DNA of 64,000 nucleotides from Pictodentalium vernedei (lineage: Eukaryota > Mollusca > Scaphopoda > Dentaliida > Dentaliidae): assembly GCA_031216915.1 (NCBI GenBank), contig CM062291.1:37080484-37144483 (forward strand), in the 5' to 3' direction. Below, in pieces: positions 33,825-42,187 of this stretch (position 1 is its first letter; every line of letters begins with the position of its first letter). The position numbers were made by a program, and so were the translations under genes. A model generated the notes under the pieces. It was given only the letters and a program-made list of their open reading frames with translations. It was not told the origin of the DNA and searched no databases.

Positions 33825-33988
33825 CGCCAACACAGACGATATCAGAATTTATTATTTTAAATGTCATTTTTTCAAATTTTTCCCAAATTTAAACAAACTG
33901 CATCAAGTGACCCCTCATTGGAACGAGCCCAGTGAGCTCGTTCCAATGCAGGGTAACATGATATGGTTTTGTTGAAACTTTCTGAAAA
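33825..33988. mobile_element. piggyBac-type MITE, left half, unit A
   Basis: TTAACCCTTTCGCCAACACAG with the gagcccagtgagctc hairpin. It stops where the DIRS-B left end starts. The same sequence in unit B is 45341-45514. Confidence 0.85.
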
Positions 33989-34311
33989 GATTTATAGTAA
34001 TTTATATATTTTTTATACTTACGAATGACCCAGACTTAGCTGGTGCTAACTCCTTAAATTCTACGGCCAAACACAGATTTTGCCCCCCAATCCCCAAAAT
34101 TTGCATCAAAATCCGAAATTTCAATGTCCTATATGGTCCTCCATACTTTTATCCACTGCGCATGCGCAGTGTCAAGGTAGTCTCGAAATTGACGCCAAAA
34201 GTCATTTTTATAACCAGTGCCTGGTAAGCATTATGTAATCAGCGGGGAGGTATGAGTTCCGAACTCATGGGAGGGCCATCCCCGTCTGGGTCATTGGTAA
34301 GTATAAAAAAT
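33989..34311 (-). mobile_element. DIRS-B left end, unit A copy
   Basis: atttatagtaatttatat (first bases of the end lost), left ITR to about 34210, and the first half of the ICR (gtctgggtcattggtaagta at 34285-34311). Copy 1 then interrupts it; the ICR second half resumes at 42188. Confidence 0.85.
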
Positions 34312-34327
34312 GTTAAAAAATTTATAG

Positions 34328-34548
34328 TAATTTATATATTTTTTATACTTACCAATGACCCAGACTTAGCTGGTGCTAACTCTAACAAAACCAGGGCCAA
34401 ACACAAATTTTGCCCCCCAATCCCCAAAATTTGCATCCAAAACAAAAAGAAATCATGTCCTAAAGGACCTCCATACTACGCCTCTACTGCGCATGCGCAG
34501 TGACGCAGACGTCCCGAAATTGGCGCCAATTATCATTCTTACTGGCAG
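34328..34548. repeat. DIRS copy 1 left ITR
   Basis: From about taatttatat through accaatgacccagacttagc and gaaattggcgccaattatcattct. It is inverted at 41227-41442 and 41972-42187. It shows the variants 'catactacg' and 'gcagacgtc', which match the outer right end (42187) and not the inner one (41442). Confidence 0.88.
34486..34501. promoter_or_regulatory. NRF1-like palindrome in the ITR
   Basis: actgcgcatgcgcagt, conserved in the right ITR at 41276-41291, in copy 2 at 52314-52329 and 61158-61173, and in DIRS-B and the left end of DIRS-C although neighbouring bases differ. It matches the NRF1 consensus. A role in promoting transcription from the ITR is inference. Confidence 0.5.
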
Positions 34549-34614
34549 TGCCTGGTCAGCGCTATGTACTCAGCGGGGAGGCAAGAGTTCCCAACTCCAG
34601 GGAGGGCCATCCCC

Positions 34615-34702
34615 GTCTGGGTCATTGGTAAGTATAAAAAATATATAAATTACTATAAATTTTTTAACATTTTTATACTGTACCAATGACCCAGACTTAG
34701 CT
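34615..34702. repeat. DIRS copy 1 internal complementary region
   Basis: gtctgggtcattggtaag...aaattttttaac followed by atttttatactgtaccaatg...cttagct. It is the exact reverse complement of right end (cagtataaaaat) joined to left end (gttaaaaaattt), i.e. the circle junction. Confidence 0.95.
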
Positions 34703-35303
34703 GAATAGTAAACAGGCTGGAGGGCCTAGGACATAGAGGAAAATCCAATAAGCTCAACTATATAGTAAAGAGGTAACCCCTTAAGGAGAAAAGGAGTATT
34801 AGGCTTTACATGTATCTTTCTTATTTAATCTTAAATTAGAAAGATACACTACCCTTAATAATTGAGCACAATAACATTCATGTTCTCTATTAACATCCAG
34901 TATAACCCTTATACTAATTATTTTTAAAGCAAGCCAATAAATAAAGTAGTCCAGAGAATTGAGACTCTTTATAGTCATTTAAAAGTGTCCGAGTATTGTA
35001 TATTAAAGCCCGTTTGACACTTGACATATACAAATGCTTCACACCGAGCTACACTTTAAAAATAAGACATGAATGAATTTTAAACATTAATATTACACTT
35101 TAAAACCATCCCGGAAGCGACTCAGAAATACTGACTTGGAGGAGGCATTCCCTTGCTTTTCACCATAAAGCAGGTGACCTAAGGGAACACCCCCCCCCCC
35201 CCCCCCTTCCCCTTGCCCTGGGTCAAATAGCCCAGAGCGAAGAGGGCAGCCGGACGGAGTCACTGCCGGAACAGAAAGCCTGCATAACTATAGTTGCAAC
35301 TGT

Positions 35304-38192
35304 TTAGTGGACGACATTCTGAGCAACAGATAACGGACCTAAACAATGCAGGTCTCCAGAAATGGACTCAATATTTCTGAGATAAAAATTCGTAAATGTG
35401 GATGGCTGAGACCAATAAGCAGCCTTCATTAAATCTGTAATAGCAACACTATTAGCATAAGCCCAGGAAGTAGAAAGAGCTCTTACTTCATGAGCAGAAA
35501 TCTTAAGCACAGACTGCTGAGAAGAAGATAAATCTTCATAAGCAGTACGGATAGTTAATTGAATCCATCTAGCAATAGAATGGACCGAAATGTCCTTTCT
35601 ATTAGGCATCAAAGACAGAAAGAAACGTTTCCGTCCCTTTCTGATAAACTGAGATCTCTGTTTATAGATACGTAATGCTCTAACAGGACAGAGTAAAGGC
35701 CTACGCCCGTCTGAAGACGGAAGAGCCTTAATAACAATAGGTCCCGGATATTTATTAGGAGCCTGATTCTTAGCTAAAAAACCCACATTAGTAGTGAAGG
35801 TGATAGTATTCCCAACACTACGATAATGAGAATCATCCACCGATAGTGCATGAAGCTCACTGACTCTTCTAGCAGAAGAGAAAGCTAAGAGAAAAGCTGT
35901 CTTATAAGATAAGAATTTGAAATCTACTGTCCCAAGAGGTTCAAATGGCTTTTCCTTCAATTTAAGAAGAACCCAAGCTAAATTCCACTTAGGAATTAAT
36001 CTAAGAGTTCTGGGTCTATTTATCGAAAAGTTTCTAACCAACTTCGATAAAGAGACATTAGATCCAATTTGTAAACTATCATGATGTGCATAGGTATCAG
36101 ATAACATAGATCTATAACCCTTTATAGTAACAGGCTGCAGTTTGATTTCGTCAAACAAGTATACTAGAAAGTTTGCAATGTCTGGTATAGAGGGATCGAA
36201 TATATCTACAGAATGATCCCTACACCAACGACGAAAAACCTTCCACTTAGCCGCATAGTTTAGCGAAGAGGAGGTCCTCCTACAGTTAGAAATCGCGTCC
36301 ACTGCTCGTCCTGTAAAGTGCTTGCCGTGCAAGAAGGACCGCACAACGGAAAAACGTGAAGGTTGAGACCTTGCGGGTTGTGATGGGGTTGGCGCGATTT
36401 CCCCTGCGAAAGAAGATCCTCCCGTGGAGGAAGCTTCCGCGGTAGGTCCCACAACAGACACCTGAGTAGATTTATCCACGGTCTCTGTGGCGACAGAGAT
36501 GCTACCAACAGAATCTTGCATTGAGATTGTTTTATCTTTAGCAATACTTGTTGAATTAACGGCGCTGGAGGATACGCATATCCTATCATTCCGTCCCAAG
36601 GGATCGACAGAGCGTCTACTGCAAATGCTCTTGGATCCGGACACGGAGACACATACCTCTGCAACTGATTGTTGAGATGTGTCGCAAATAAGTCTATCAT
36701 TGGCCGTTCCCATTGGTAGCAAATCTGATTGAATACTTGTTTGTTGAGAGTCCACTCCGACGGCAACAAGCGACCCTTTCGTGAAAGGGAGTCTGCTAGC
36801 ACATTCAGACGACCCGGTATGAGACGGACCGAAAGAAGAACGTGATGTTCTAACGCAAACAGAAGGATTCTTTCCGTTAGATTGAACAACGGAACTGAAT
36901 GAGTGCCTCCCTGATTCCGTATATACGCCACTACTGTCGTATTGTCGGATAGGATTTGGACATGAGCATCGTGAATAATGTCCATCCAGTGACGTAACGC
37001 AAGCCAAATTGACATCATTTCCTTGATGTTTATGTGCTTGCACAGGAATTGCGGATCCCAAAGACCCTGGCATCTCGAATCCGTTGGGATTAATGATGCA
37101 CCCCAACCTGTTTGACTGGCATCCGTCATAACGGTAAAACTCGGATCCGGCAACTGCAGCGGAACTCCTTGAGTTAACCACTGAATGTTTGCCCAAGTCT
37201 GAATCTCTTGTTTCACTTGATCTGACAAGAGAACGTCCACATCGAGCGAATGAATTTTCACACTCCAATTCTGAGTCAGGAAAATTTGAAGAGGACGTGT
37301 GCGTAACCGCCCCATCGGAATGAGATCCGCGGCGGCTCCGCACAGACCTATCAGTCTCATAAATTCTCTCGCCGTGACTTTGTCTGCGTGCAGACAATAG
37401 CGAGCATAACAACTGACTAATTTCGCTCTGGTTAACGGCAGACGAACGAGATTGTTGTGCGTCTCGAAGCTCATTCCCAGATGAGTGAATGACTTGGATG
37501 GCACCAGATCCGATTTCTCCTCGTTTACTATAAAACCGAGACGTCGGAGCAATAGAAGAAGATTCTGAACATCGTTCTGAAGCGTTAACTCGTTGCCGTA
37601 CCTCTGAAGAATGTCGTCCAGGTAGGCCGACGTTACCGCAGACGAATGAGCTCGGAAGTAGATCATTACCGAGTTCATTACCCGAGTGAAAGCCCAGGGT
37701 GCTAGATTCAATCCGAAGCACATCGCCCGGAATTGATACACCACTCCTAGGACTGCGAAGCGTAGATACTTTCGGAATGTCGGATGTACCATGACGTGAA
37801 AGTACGCATCTTTGAGATCTATGCTCGTTGCATAATCGTTCACCCGAATACTCGCTCTGACCGATCGAATCGTCTCCATATAAAACTTCGGAGCGACGAT
37901 CAGCTTGTTTATCCAGCTCAAATCTATGACTGGACGGAACGAGCCGTCTGGTTTCGGAACCAGAAACAGATGGCTGTAGAATCCCAGAGATTCCTGGTTT
38001 TCTACGACCTCTACCGCGTTCTTCATTAAAAGAGACTGCACCTCTGATAACAGAGCGTCTCTTTTCTGTGGATTTGACGGAAGATGAGTCCACTTTGGAC
38101 TTCGAGTTAATGGAGGCTTTCGTTTGAAGGATATCTTCAGACCTTCCGAAGTCACTCCTCTCACCCAAGGGTCGTCCGTAATCGACGCCCAC
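35304..38192 (-). CDS. DIRS copy 1 tyrosine recombinase frame
   Basis: The frame is 962 codons, but only about residues 600-962 look like the recombinase. The N-terminal core-binding part includes AAKWKVFRRWCRDHSVD and KGYRSMLSDTY. The catalytic domain has an arginine in SSARRVSELHAL (about residue 774), HxxR in SAHEVRALSTSW (about 900) and a nucleophile tyrosine in TFTNFYLRNI (about 934). That is the R-H-R-Y set of the tyrosine recombinase family, which in DIRS elements inserts a circular DNA intermediate. The first 600 codons overlap the RT-RNase H frame in another phase and give a Ser/Arg-rich, low-complexity product. The true start is unknown; it may begin near 36430, or be reached by frameshift or readthrough. 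No lesion is visible in the catalytic part. Confidence 0.9.
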   Translation of the reverse strand: MGVDYGRPLGERSDFGRSEDILQTKASINSKSKVDSSSVKSTEKRRSVIRGAVSFNEERGRGRRKPGISGILQPSVSGSETRRLVPSSHRFELDKQADRRSEVLYGDDSIGQSEYSGERLCNEHRSQRCVLSRHGTSDIPKVSTLRSPRSGVSIPGDVLRIESSTLGFHSGNELGNDLLPSSFVCGNVGLPGRHSSEVRQRVNASERCSESSSIAPTSRFYSKRGEIGSGAIQVIHSSGNELRDAQQSRSSAVNQSEISQLLCSLLSARRQSHGERIYETDRSVRSRRGSHSDGAVTHTSSSNFPDSELECENSFARCGRSLVRSSETRDSDLGKHSVVNSRSSAAVAGSEFYRYDGCQSNRLGCIINPNGFEMPGSLGSAIPVQAHKHQGNDVNLACVTSLDGHYSRCSCPNPIRQYDSSGVYTESGRHSFSSVVQSNGKNPSVCVRTSRSSFGPSHTGSSECASRLPFTKGSLVAVGVDSQQTSIQSDLLPMGTANDRLICDTSQQSVAEVCVSVSGSKSICSRRSVDPLGRNDRICVSSSAVNSTSIAKDKTISMQDSVGSISVATETVDKSTQVSVVGPTAEASSTGGSSFAGEIAPTPSQPARSQPSRFSVVRSFLHGKHFTGRAVDAISNCRRTSSSLNYAAKWKVFRRWCRDHSVDIFDPSIPDIANFLVYLFDEIKLQPVTIKGYRSMLSDTYAHHDSLQIGSNVSLSKLVRNFSINRPRTLRLIPKWNLAWVLLKLKEKPFEPLGTVDFKFLSYKTAFLLAFSSARRVSELHALSVDDSHYRSVGNTITFTTNVGFLAKNQAPNKYPGPIVIKALPSSDGRRPLLCPVRALRIYKQRSQFIRKGRKRFFLSLMPNRKDISVHSIARWIQLTIRTAYEDLSSSQQSVLKISAHEVRALSTSWAYANSVAITDLMKAAYWSQPSTFTNFYLRNIESISGDLHCLGPLSVAQNVVH

Positions 38193-38575
38193 TCTTGTGA
38201 AAAACTCGACAACCTTCCGCCAACCAGAACGCGATAGAGGTTTAAGCCATCACCTCCTGGACCTGCGAGGCCTGCGGTAGGAGAAACCACGTCTTCCACG
38301 ACCCGCACCTCGCCTCGTCGACCTCGGGGCGTCCGACCGATTGTCCCGGCCTGAAGGACATCCCGAACGAGAGTCGCTATCCTGACGGTCTCTCGAATAA
38401 GACCAAGAGGACGCACCGGAACCTCTATAGGAACCTCTCTTGGGCGCATTAGACCCAGAAGTGCCTGTCTTATTCGTGTCTGCTGTATCCGACTTTTTAG
38501 GAGCCGATCTGAACAACAGAGAATCATTAGCTTTCTTTTTAATTTTATCATAAATAGCGGAAAGCTTGCCGTCAA
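36260..38575 (-). CDS. DIRS copy 1 reverse transcriptase-RNase H polyprotein
   Basis: 771 codons. Reverse transcriptase occupies roughly residues 170-400: FLVPKPDGSFRPVIDL, then SIDLKDAYFHVMVHP (catalytic Asp), then TSAYLDDILQ, the YxDD box at about residue 320. RNase H follows (about 475-610): VMTDASQTGWGASL (Asp), NIKEMMSIWLAL (Glu), ILSDNTTVVAYI (Asp) and LADSLSR (Asp), all four acidic residues present. Then RPMIDLFATHLNNQL, SPCPDPRAFAVDALS and GYAYPPAPLI resemble the Dam-like methyltransferase region known in DIRS elements; that identity is tentative. It overlaps the end of Gag by about 325 bases and the recombinase frame by about 1.9 kb. Copies DNA from element RNA. Confidence 0.93.
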   Translation of the reverse strand: MTASFPLFMIKLKRKLMILCCSDRLLKSRIQQTRIRQALLGLMRPREVPIEVPVRPLGLIRETVRIATLVRDVLQAGTIGRTPRGRRGEVRVVEDVVSPTAGLAGPGGDGLNLYRVLVGGRLSSFSQEWASITDDPWVRGVTSEGLKISFKRKPPLTRSPKWTHLPSNPQKRDALLSEVQSLLMKNAVEVVENQESLGFYSHLFLVPKPDGSFRPVIDLSWINKLIVAPKFYMETIRSVRASIRVNDYATSIDLKDAYFHVMVHPTFRKYLRFAVLGVVYQFRAMCFGLNLAPWAFTRVMNSVMIYFRAHSSAVTSAYLDDILQRYGNELTLQNDVQNLLLLLRRLGFIVNEEKSDLVPSKSFTHLGMSFETHNNLVRLPLTRAKLVSCYARYCLHADKVTAREFMRLIGLCGAAADLIPMGRLRTRPLQIFLTQNWSVKIHSLDVDVLLSDQVKQEIQTWANIQWLTQGVPLQLPDPSFTVMTDASQTGWGASLIPTDSRCQGLWDPQFLCKHINIKEMMSIWLALRHWMDIIHDAHVQILSDNTTVVAYIRNQGGTHSVPLFNLTERILLFALEHHVLLSVRLIPGRLNVLADSLSRKGRLLPSEWTLNKQVFNQICYQWERPMIDLFATHLNNQLQRYVSPCPDPRAFAVDALSIPWDGMIGYAYPPAPLIQQVLLKIKQSQCKILLVASLSPQRPWINLLRCLLWDLPRKLPPREDLLSQGKSRQPHHNPQGLNLHVFPLCGPSCTASTLQDEQWTRFLTVGGPPLR

Positions 38576-40352
38576 AGAGAAGTTCTCCTGAGACCGAAAC
38601 GACTCTAAGAGAGTTCTTCACCTTAGAATCCACTAGTGTGGATGTAGCTAGGGCTGCGTCACGTCTAACCAACTCCAGATTTGCCACTGAAAGGGCGGAG
38701 TTACACGTGGAATAAGCTACTGCCCTTGAAAGAAGTCTTAAAGAGGATTGTATATCCTGAAACTCTTCCCCTTGAAGGTGCAGTGATAACGCCTTAGTAA
38801 GGTGATCTGCGTAAGATAAGGCATCTAAATTGGCTCTGTTAGACGCAATAGCTGTCTCCAACACCGCGGTTGGAATAGAAGCTGACGACGGTAATGATAG
38901 CTCTAAGTCTTCCGCCTCGTCGTCCATACGCAGAGGAACTCTCGGTATACCCTGTCCTGCCGTGTCGAATTTATTCCTTGCATTAATGAAAGGCAGGTTA
39001 AGAGTATTAGCGGACAAGAAACCTGCTTTCCCCGTCCTGGAAGCAAGTTTAAATATAGCGTCCTTCAATAATTCAAATGTTCTTGCAACATTATTGGACT
39101 GCGACGGAAACTCGGGAGCGATGTCCCTGAACCGCTCCAAAAAATCAGAGTCCAATGACGCTATAATTCTCTTGTCCGGAAGCGCAGCAGTCTGGCCCGA
39201 CGGAACAACTTGAGGGAGAAAGTGCCGGATGAAGTCCACGGCAGCTTTATGTTGTTCCGAAAGGGATAGCTCCAATTCATCCCTATCCCTTTCACCATCC
39301 GGTCGGACCTCCCGATGTTCCCGGTCGTCCGACCCCGATGCTTCGGCGGAGCGTACCGACCCAGCGCCGTCGGATAATTCTCGATCCGACACCGTTTCTG
39401 TCGGCTGCTGGGATGCTGCGATAAGCTGTGCTATCTGCACAAGAATGTCCGACGTCGAGACCTGCGGAGGCGCAGTCTTTCGCTGCTTCGCCGAGGGCAG
39501 CTCCGCATCAGATGGCTCCCGCATACTTTTCCTATGCGAACGTCCGGAGTCCATCGGTCTCGAATCCCTGGCTGCCGGATGGTGTGACCTGGTCGCCGAA
39601 GAATCCTTCATCGGCGAAGCTGGTAAAATATCGGAGGTCACGCAGCCAAGGTGCGGTCGTGTGCGCTGACGAGAAGAGGAAGCCTTAACAGTCTCTGCGG
39701 ACTGCTTATACAACGGAGCGTCCCGAGCGACGGACGTATGCTCCGCTAAAGACACATTTTGTACCACAACATCTGGTCCCAGATGTTGTTGTACGAGAGA
39801 GGGACCTCTCTCGCTCGCGGCCCGGCTGGACCTGGACGAGCTAGGAACCGGACTAAAAGGCTTCCTCCGTTCTCGTTTACTATCCGCCGTCACTGGGTGT
39901 GCATCTATTATGTTTATAGTGCTCGCATCACCCAAAATTTCCTCTTGGACCGCATCGGACGAACCCGGCTGCCGAACCATTCGGTGAATGGACGCTACAC
40001 CGGGCGAGCTAGCGGACGACATTTGTCTAATCTCCATGAGCACTTTTGCCGCTAGCTCTGAATTCATTTGTGACGACGGACGCACACTTGAAGAAGATAA
40101 CATGGAAACATCACCCTGTTCTGGTTCCTCTGAAATAGAAACTGAGAGAGTAGAGTGACCTTGTGGAGAAAGAGCCGGCATCGCTCTTTCTCCAGAAACA
40201 ACATATCGTGACACACGTTTCCAATGTTTCTCATCCCAATGTTCACATATAGGACAGGGATTAATGCGAGAACACTGACTACAATTAATACAATGATCAT
40301 GAAAGTCAGAGGAAGATTTCTTCCTATTACAATTTGAACAATGTCCCTTCAT
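38250..40352 (-). CDS. DIRS copy 1 Gag-like protein (ORF1)
   Basis: About 700 codons counted from the Met at 40352 (MKGHCSNC), chosen because the Cys-rich part starts there; an upstream in-frame Met lies at 40403. N-terminal cysteine cluster CSNCNRKKSSSDFHDHC, then NCSQC, then NPCPICEHW, a probable zinc-binding module. The middle is Ser/Glu/Arg-rich and disordered. A predicted helical part follows at about residues 385-600 (DFIRHFLPQVVPSGQ to LVRRDAALATSTL). The basic Gly/Arg/Ser-rich tail (RRGAGRGRRGFSYRRPRRSRR region) should bind nucleic acid. Role as the DIRS structural protein is inferred from position and layout. Confidence 0.85.
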   Translation of the reverse strand: MKGHCSNCNRKKSSSDFHDHCINCSQCSRINPCPICEHWDEKHWKRVSRYVVSGERAMPALSPQGHSTLSVSISEEPEQGDVSMLSSSSVRPSSQMNSELAAKVLMEIRQMSSASSPGVASIHRMVRQPGSSDAVQEEILGDASTINIIDAHPVTADSKRERRKPFSPVPSSSRSSRAASERGPSLVQQHLGPDVVVQNVSLAEHTSVARDAPLYKQSAETVKASSSRQRTRPHLGCVTSDILPASPMKDSSATRSHHPAARDSRPMDSGRSHRKSMREPSDAELPSAKQRKTAPPQVSTSDILVQIAQLIAASQQPTETVSDRELSDGAGSVRSAEASGSDDREHREVRPDGERDRDELELSLSEQHKAAVDFIRHFLPQVVPSGQTAALPDKRIIASLDSDFLERFRDIAPEFPSQSNNVARTFELLKDAIFKLASRTGKAGFLSANTLNLPFINARNKFDTAGQGIPRVPLRMDDEAEDLELSLPSSASIPTAVLETAIASNRANLDALSYADHLTKALSLHLQGEEFQDIQSSLRLLSRAVAYSTCNSALSVANLELVRRDAALATSTLVDSKVKNSLRVVSVSGELLFDGKLSAIYDKIKKKANDSLLFRSAPKKSDTADTNKTGTSGSNAPKRGSYRGSGASSWSYSRDRQDSDSRSGCPSGRDNRSDAPRSTRRGAGRGRRGFSYRRPRRSRR

Positions 40353-40695
40353 TGTGAAAGAACAACAATAAGTCCTAGTAACTCGCAAAAACCCCTGACA
40401 CAAAGATACATAATAACATGATCCATTAATAAATGAAAAAACAATTGCAAAACAAAATAATTTTGAAAAAATATTTTTTCAGAGAAGCCCAAGTTGCTGA
40501 AAAGTAACGTTGAGCCCCGATGGATCCGATGGCAAAGAGTGGTCAAAAATTTTAAATTTATATAAAATAATTAATGAGACACTTTCGGATAATATAAATG
40601 TATCTTATAATGAGATAAACTACCACAAAGGCAAACAGCCCCCCTCAAAAAAGGCTGTTGCCAATGAAAACAAACAGTGTAAACACACTAGAAAA

Positions 40696-42187
40696 CATGA
40701 CTCCAGGCACTGAAAAAACTGGCCCGGAATCAGTCATCAATTACACTCTATCTGATGCAAAACAGAGACTCCCAGGGGAGAATCTGTAGAACATCAGATG
40801 GAAGATGCAGAACACAAACGTTATACACCCATGGGTGAAAACGTAACTATGGGGAAAATAACAGAAAACATTCTGTAACCAAGCAACTCTCCCAGGAAAT
40901 TTTAGAAATGAAACTTCTCAAAAATATGCCAAAAGCATGGGAGAATTGCCAGGGGGGACTTTAGAAGGCTAGGGGACAGGAAACACTGAATAAGCAGTGC
41001 AACAATTAGCAAGAATGACAACAAGAGGCCCATGCCTCGAAAATAGGCAACTTAACATAATTTCATCAAAAAATTTTAAGTACAGCCCTGATTATTTTTT
41101 GCCACTTCTTTTTCCTCTCCTCCTTCTATCCTCCTTAGAATCACATTTTCTCCAAAAATTACGTGTCTGGCATCCTTTAAACTGAGATTTACAAGCACAA
41201 AGATCAGTGAGATGTTGACTGATGAAGGGCCAAACAGAGAATGATAATTGGCGCCAATTTCGGGACGACTGCGTCACTGCGCATGCGCAGTAGAGGCGTA
41301 CTATGGAGGTCCTTTAGGACATGATTTCTTTTTGTTTTGGATGCAAATTTTGGGGATTGGGGGGCAAAATTTGTGTTTGGCCCTGGTTTTGTTGGAGTTA
41401 GCACCAGCAGCTAAGTCTGGGTCATTGGTACAGTATAAAAATACATGACTCCAGGCACTGAAAAAACTGGCCCGGAATCAGTCATCAATTACACTCTATC
41501 TGATGCAAAACAGAGACTCCCAGGGGAGAATCTGTAGAACATCAGATGGAAGATGCAGAACACAAACGTTATACACCCATGGGTGAAAACGTAACTATGG
41601 GGAAAATAACAGAAAACATTCTGTAACCAAGCAACTCTCCCAGGAAATTTTAGAAATGAAATTTCTCAAAAATATGCCAAAAGCATGGGAGAATTGCAAG
41701 GGGGGACTTTAGAAGGCTAGGGGAGAGGAAACACTGAATAAGCAGTGCAACAATTAGCAAGAATGACAACAAGAGGCCCATGCCTCGAAAATAGGCAACT
41801 TAACATAATTTCATCAAAAAATTTTAAGTACAGCCCTGATTATTTTTTGTCACTTCTTTTTCCTCTCCTCCTTCTATCCTCCTTAGAATCACATTTTCTC
41901 CAAGAATTACGTGTCTGGCATCCTTTAAACTGAGATTTACAAGCACAAAGATCAGTGAGATGTTGACTGATGAAGGGCCAAACAGAGAATGATAATTGGC
42001 GCCAATTTCAGGACGTCTGCGTCACTGCGCATGCGCAGTAGAGGCGTAGTATGGAGGTCCTTTAGGACATGATTTCTTTTTGTTTTGGATGCAAATTTTG
42101 GGGATTGGGGGGCAAAATTTGTGTTTGGCCCTGGTTTTGTTAGAGTTAGCACCAGCTAAGTCTGGGTCATTGGTACAGTATAAAAAT
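40696..42187. repeat. Tandem duplication of the DIRS copy 1 right end (about 745 bp, twice)
   Basis: 40696-41442 and 41443-42187 start acatgactccaggcactg and end cagtataaaaat, with few differences. The inner copy has 'gcgtactatgg' and 'gacgactgcgtc' and an extra cag in 'accagcagctaag'. The outer has 'gcgtagtatgg' and 'gacgtctgcgtc', matching copy 1's left ITR. Confidence 0.93.

Larger units (their letters stand above)
34312..42187 (-). mobile_element. DIRS copy 1: retrotransposon with intact frames
   Basis: The left end gttaaaaaatttatag lies at 34312; right ends cagtataaaaat lie at 41442 and again at 42187. It has three long minus-strand frames (Gag-like, RT-RNase H, recombinase), ITRs and an ICR. 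It is inserted into the ICR of DIRS-B: the empty version is at about 45830-45865 in unit B. No target duplication is visible. The right-hand 745 bases are duplicated (40696-41442 and 41443-42187). Confidence 0.93.

Noticed and set aside
34252..34648. Frames in the ITR regions (also 41204-41448, 52160-52476, 61086-61327)
   Set aside because: Recurring non-coding ITR sequence read in several frames; repeated with each DIRS end.
38830..39688. Plus-strand frames of 127, 146 and 86 codons (and the same set at 56652-57510)
   Set aside because: Antisense shadows of the DIRS Gag gene; no domain, and copied along with the element.
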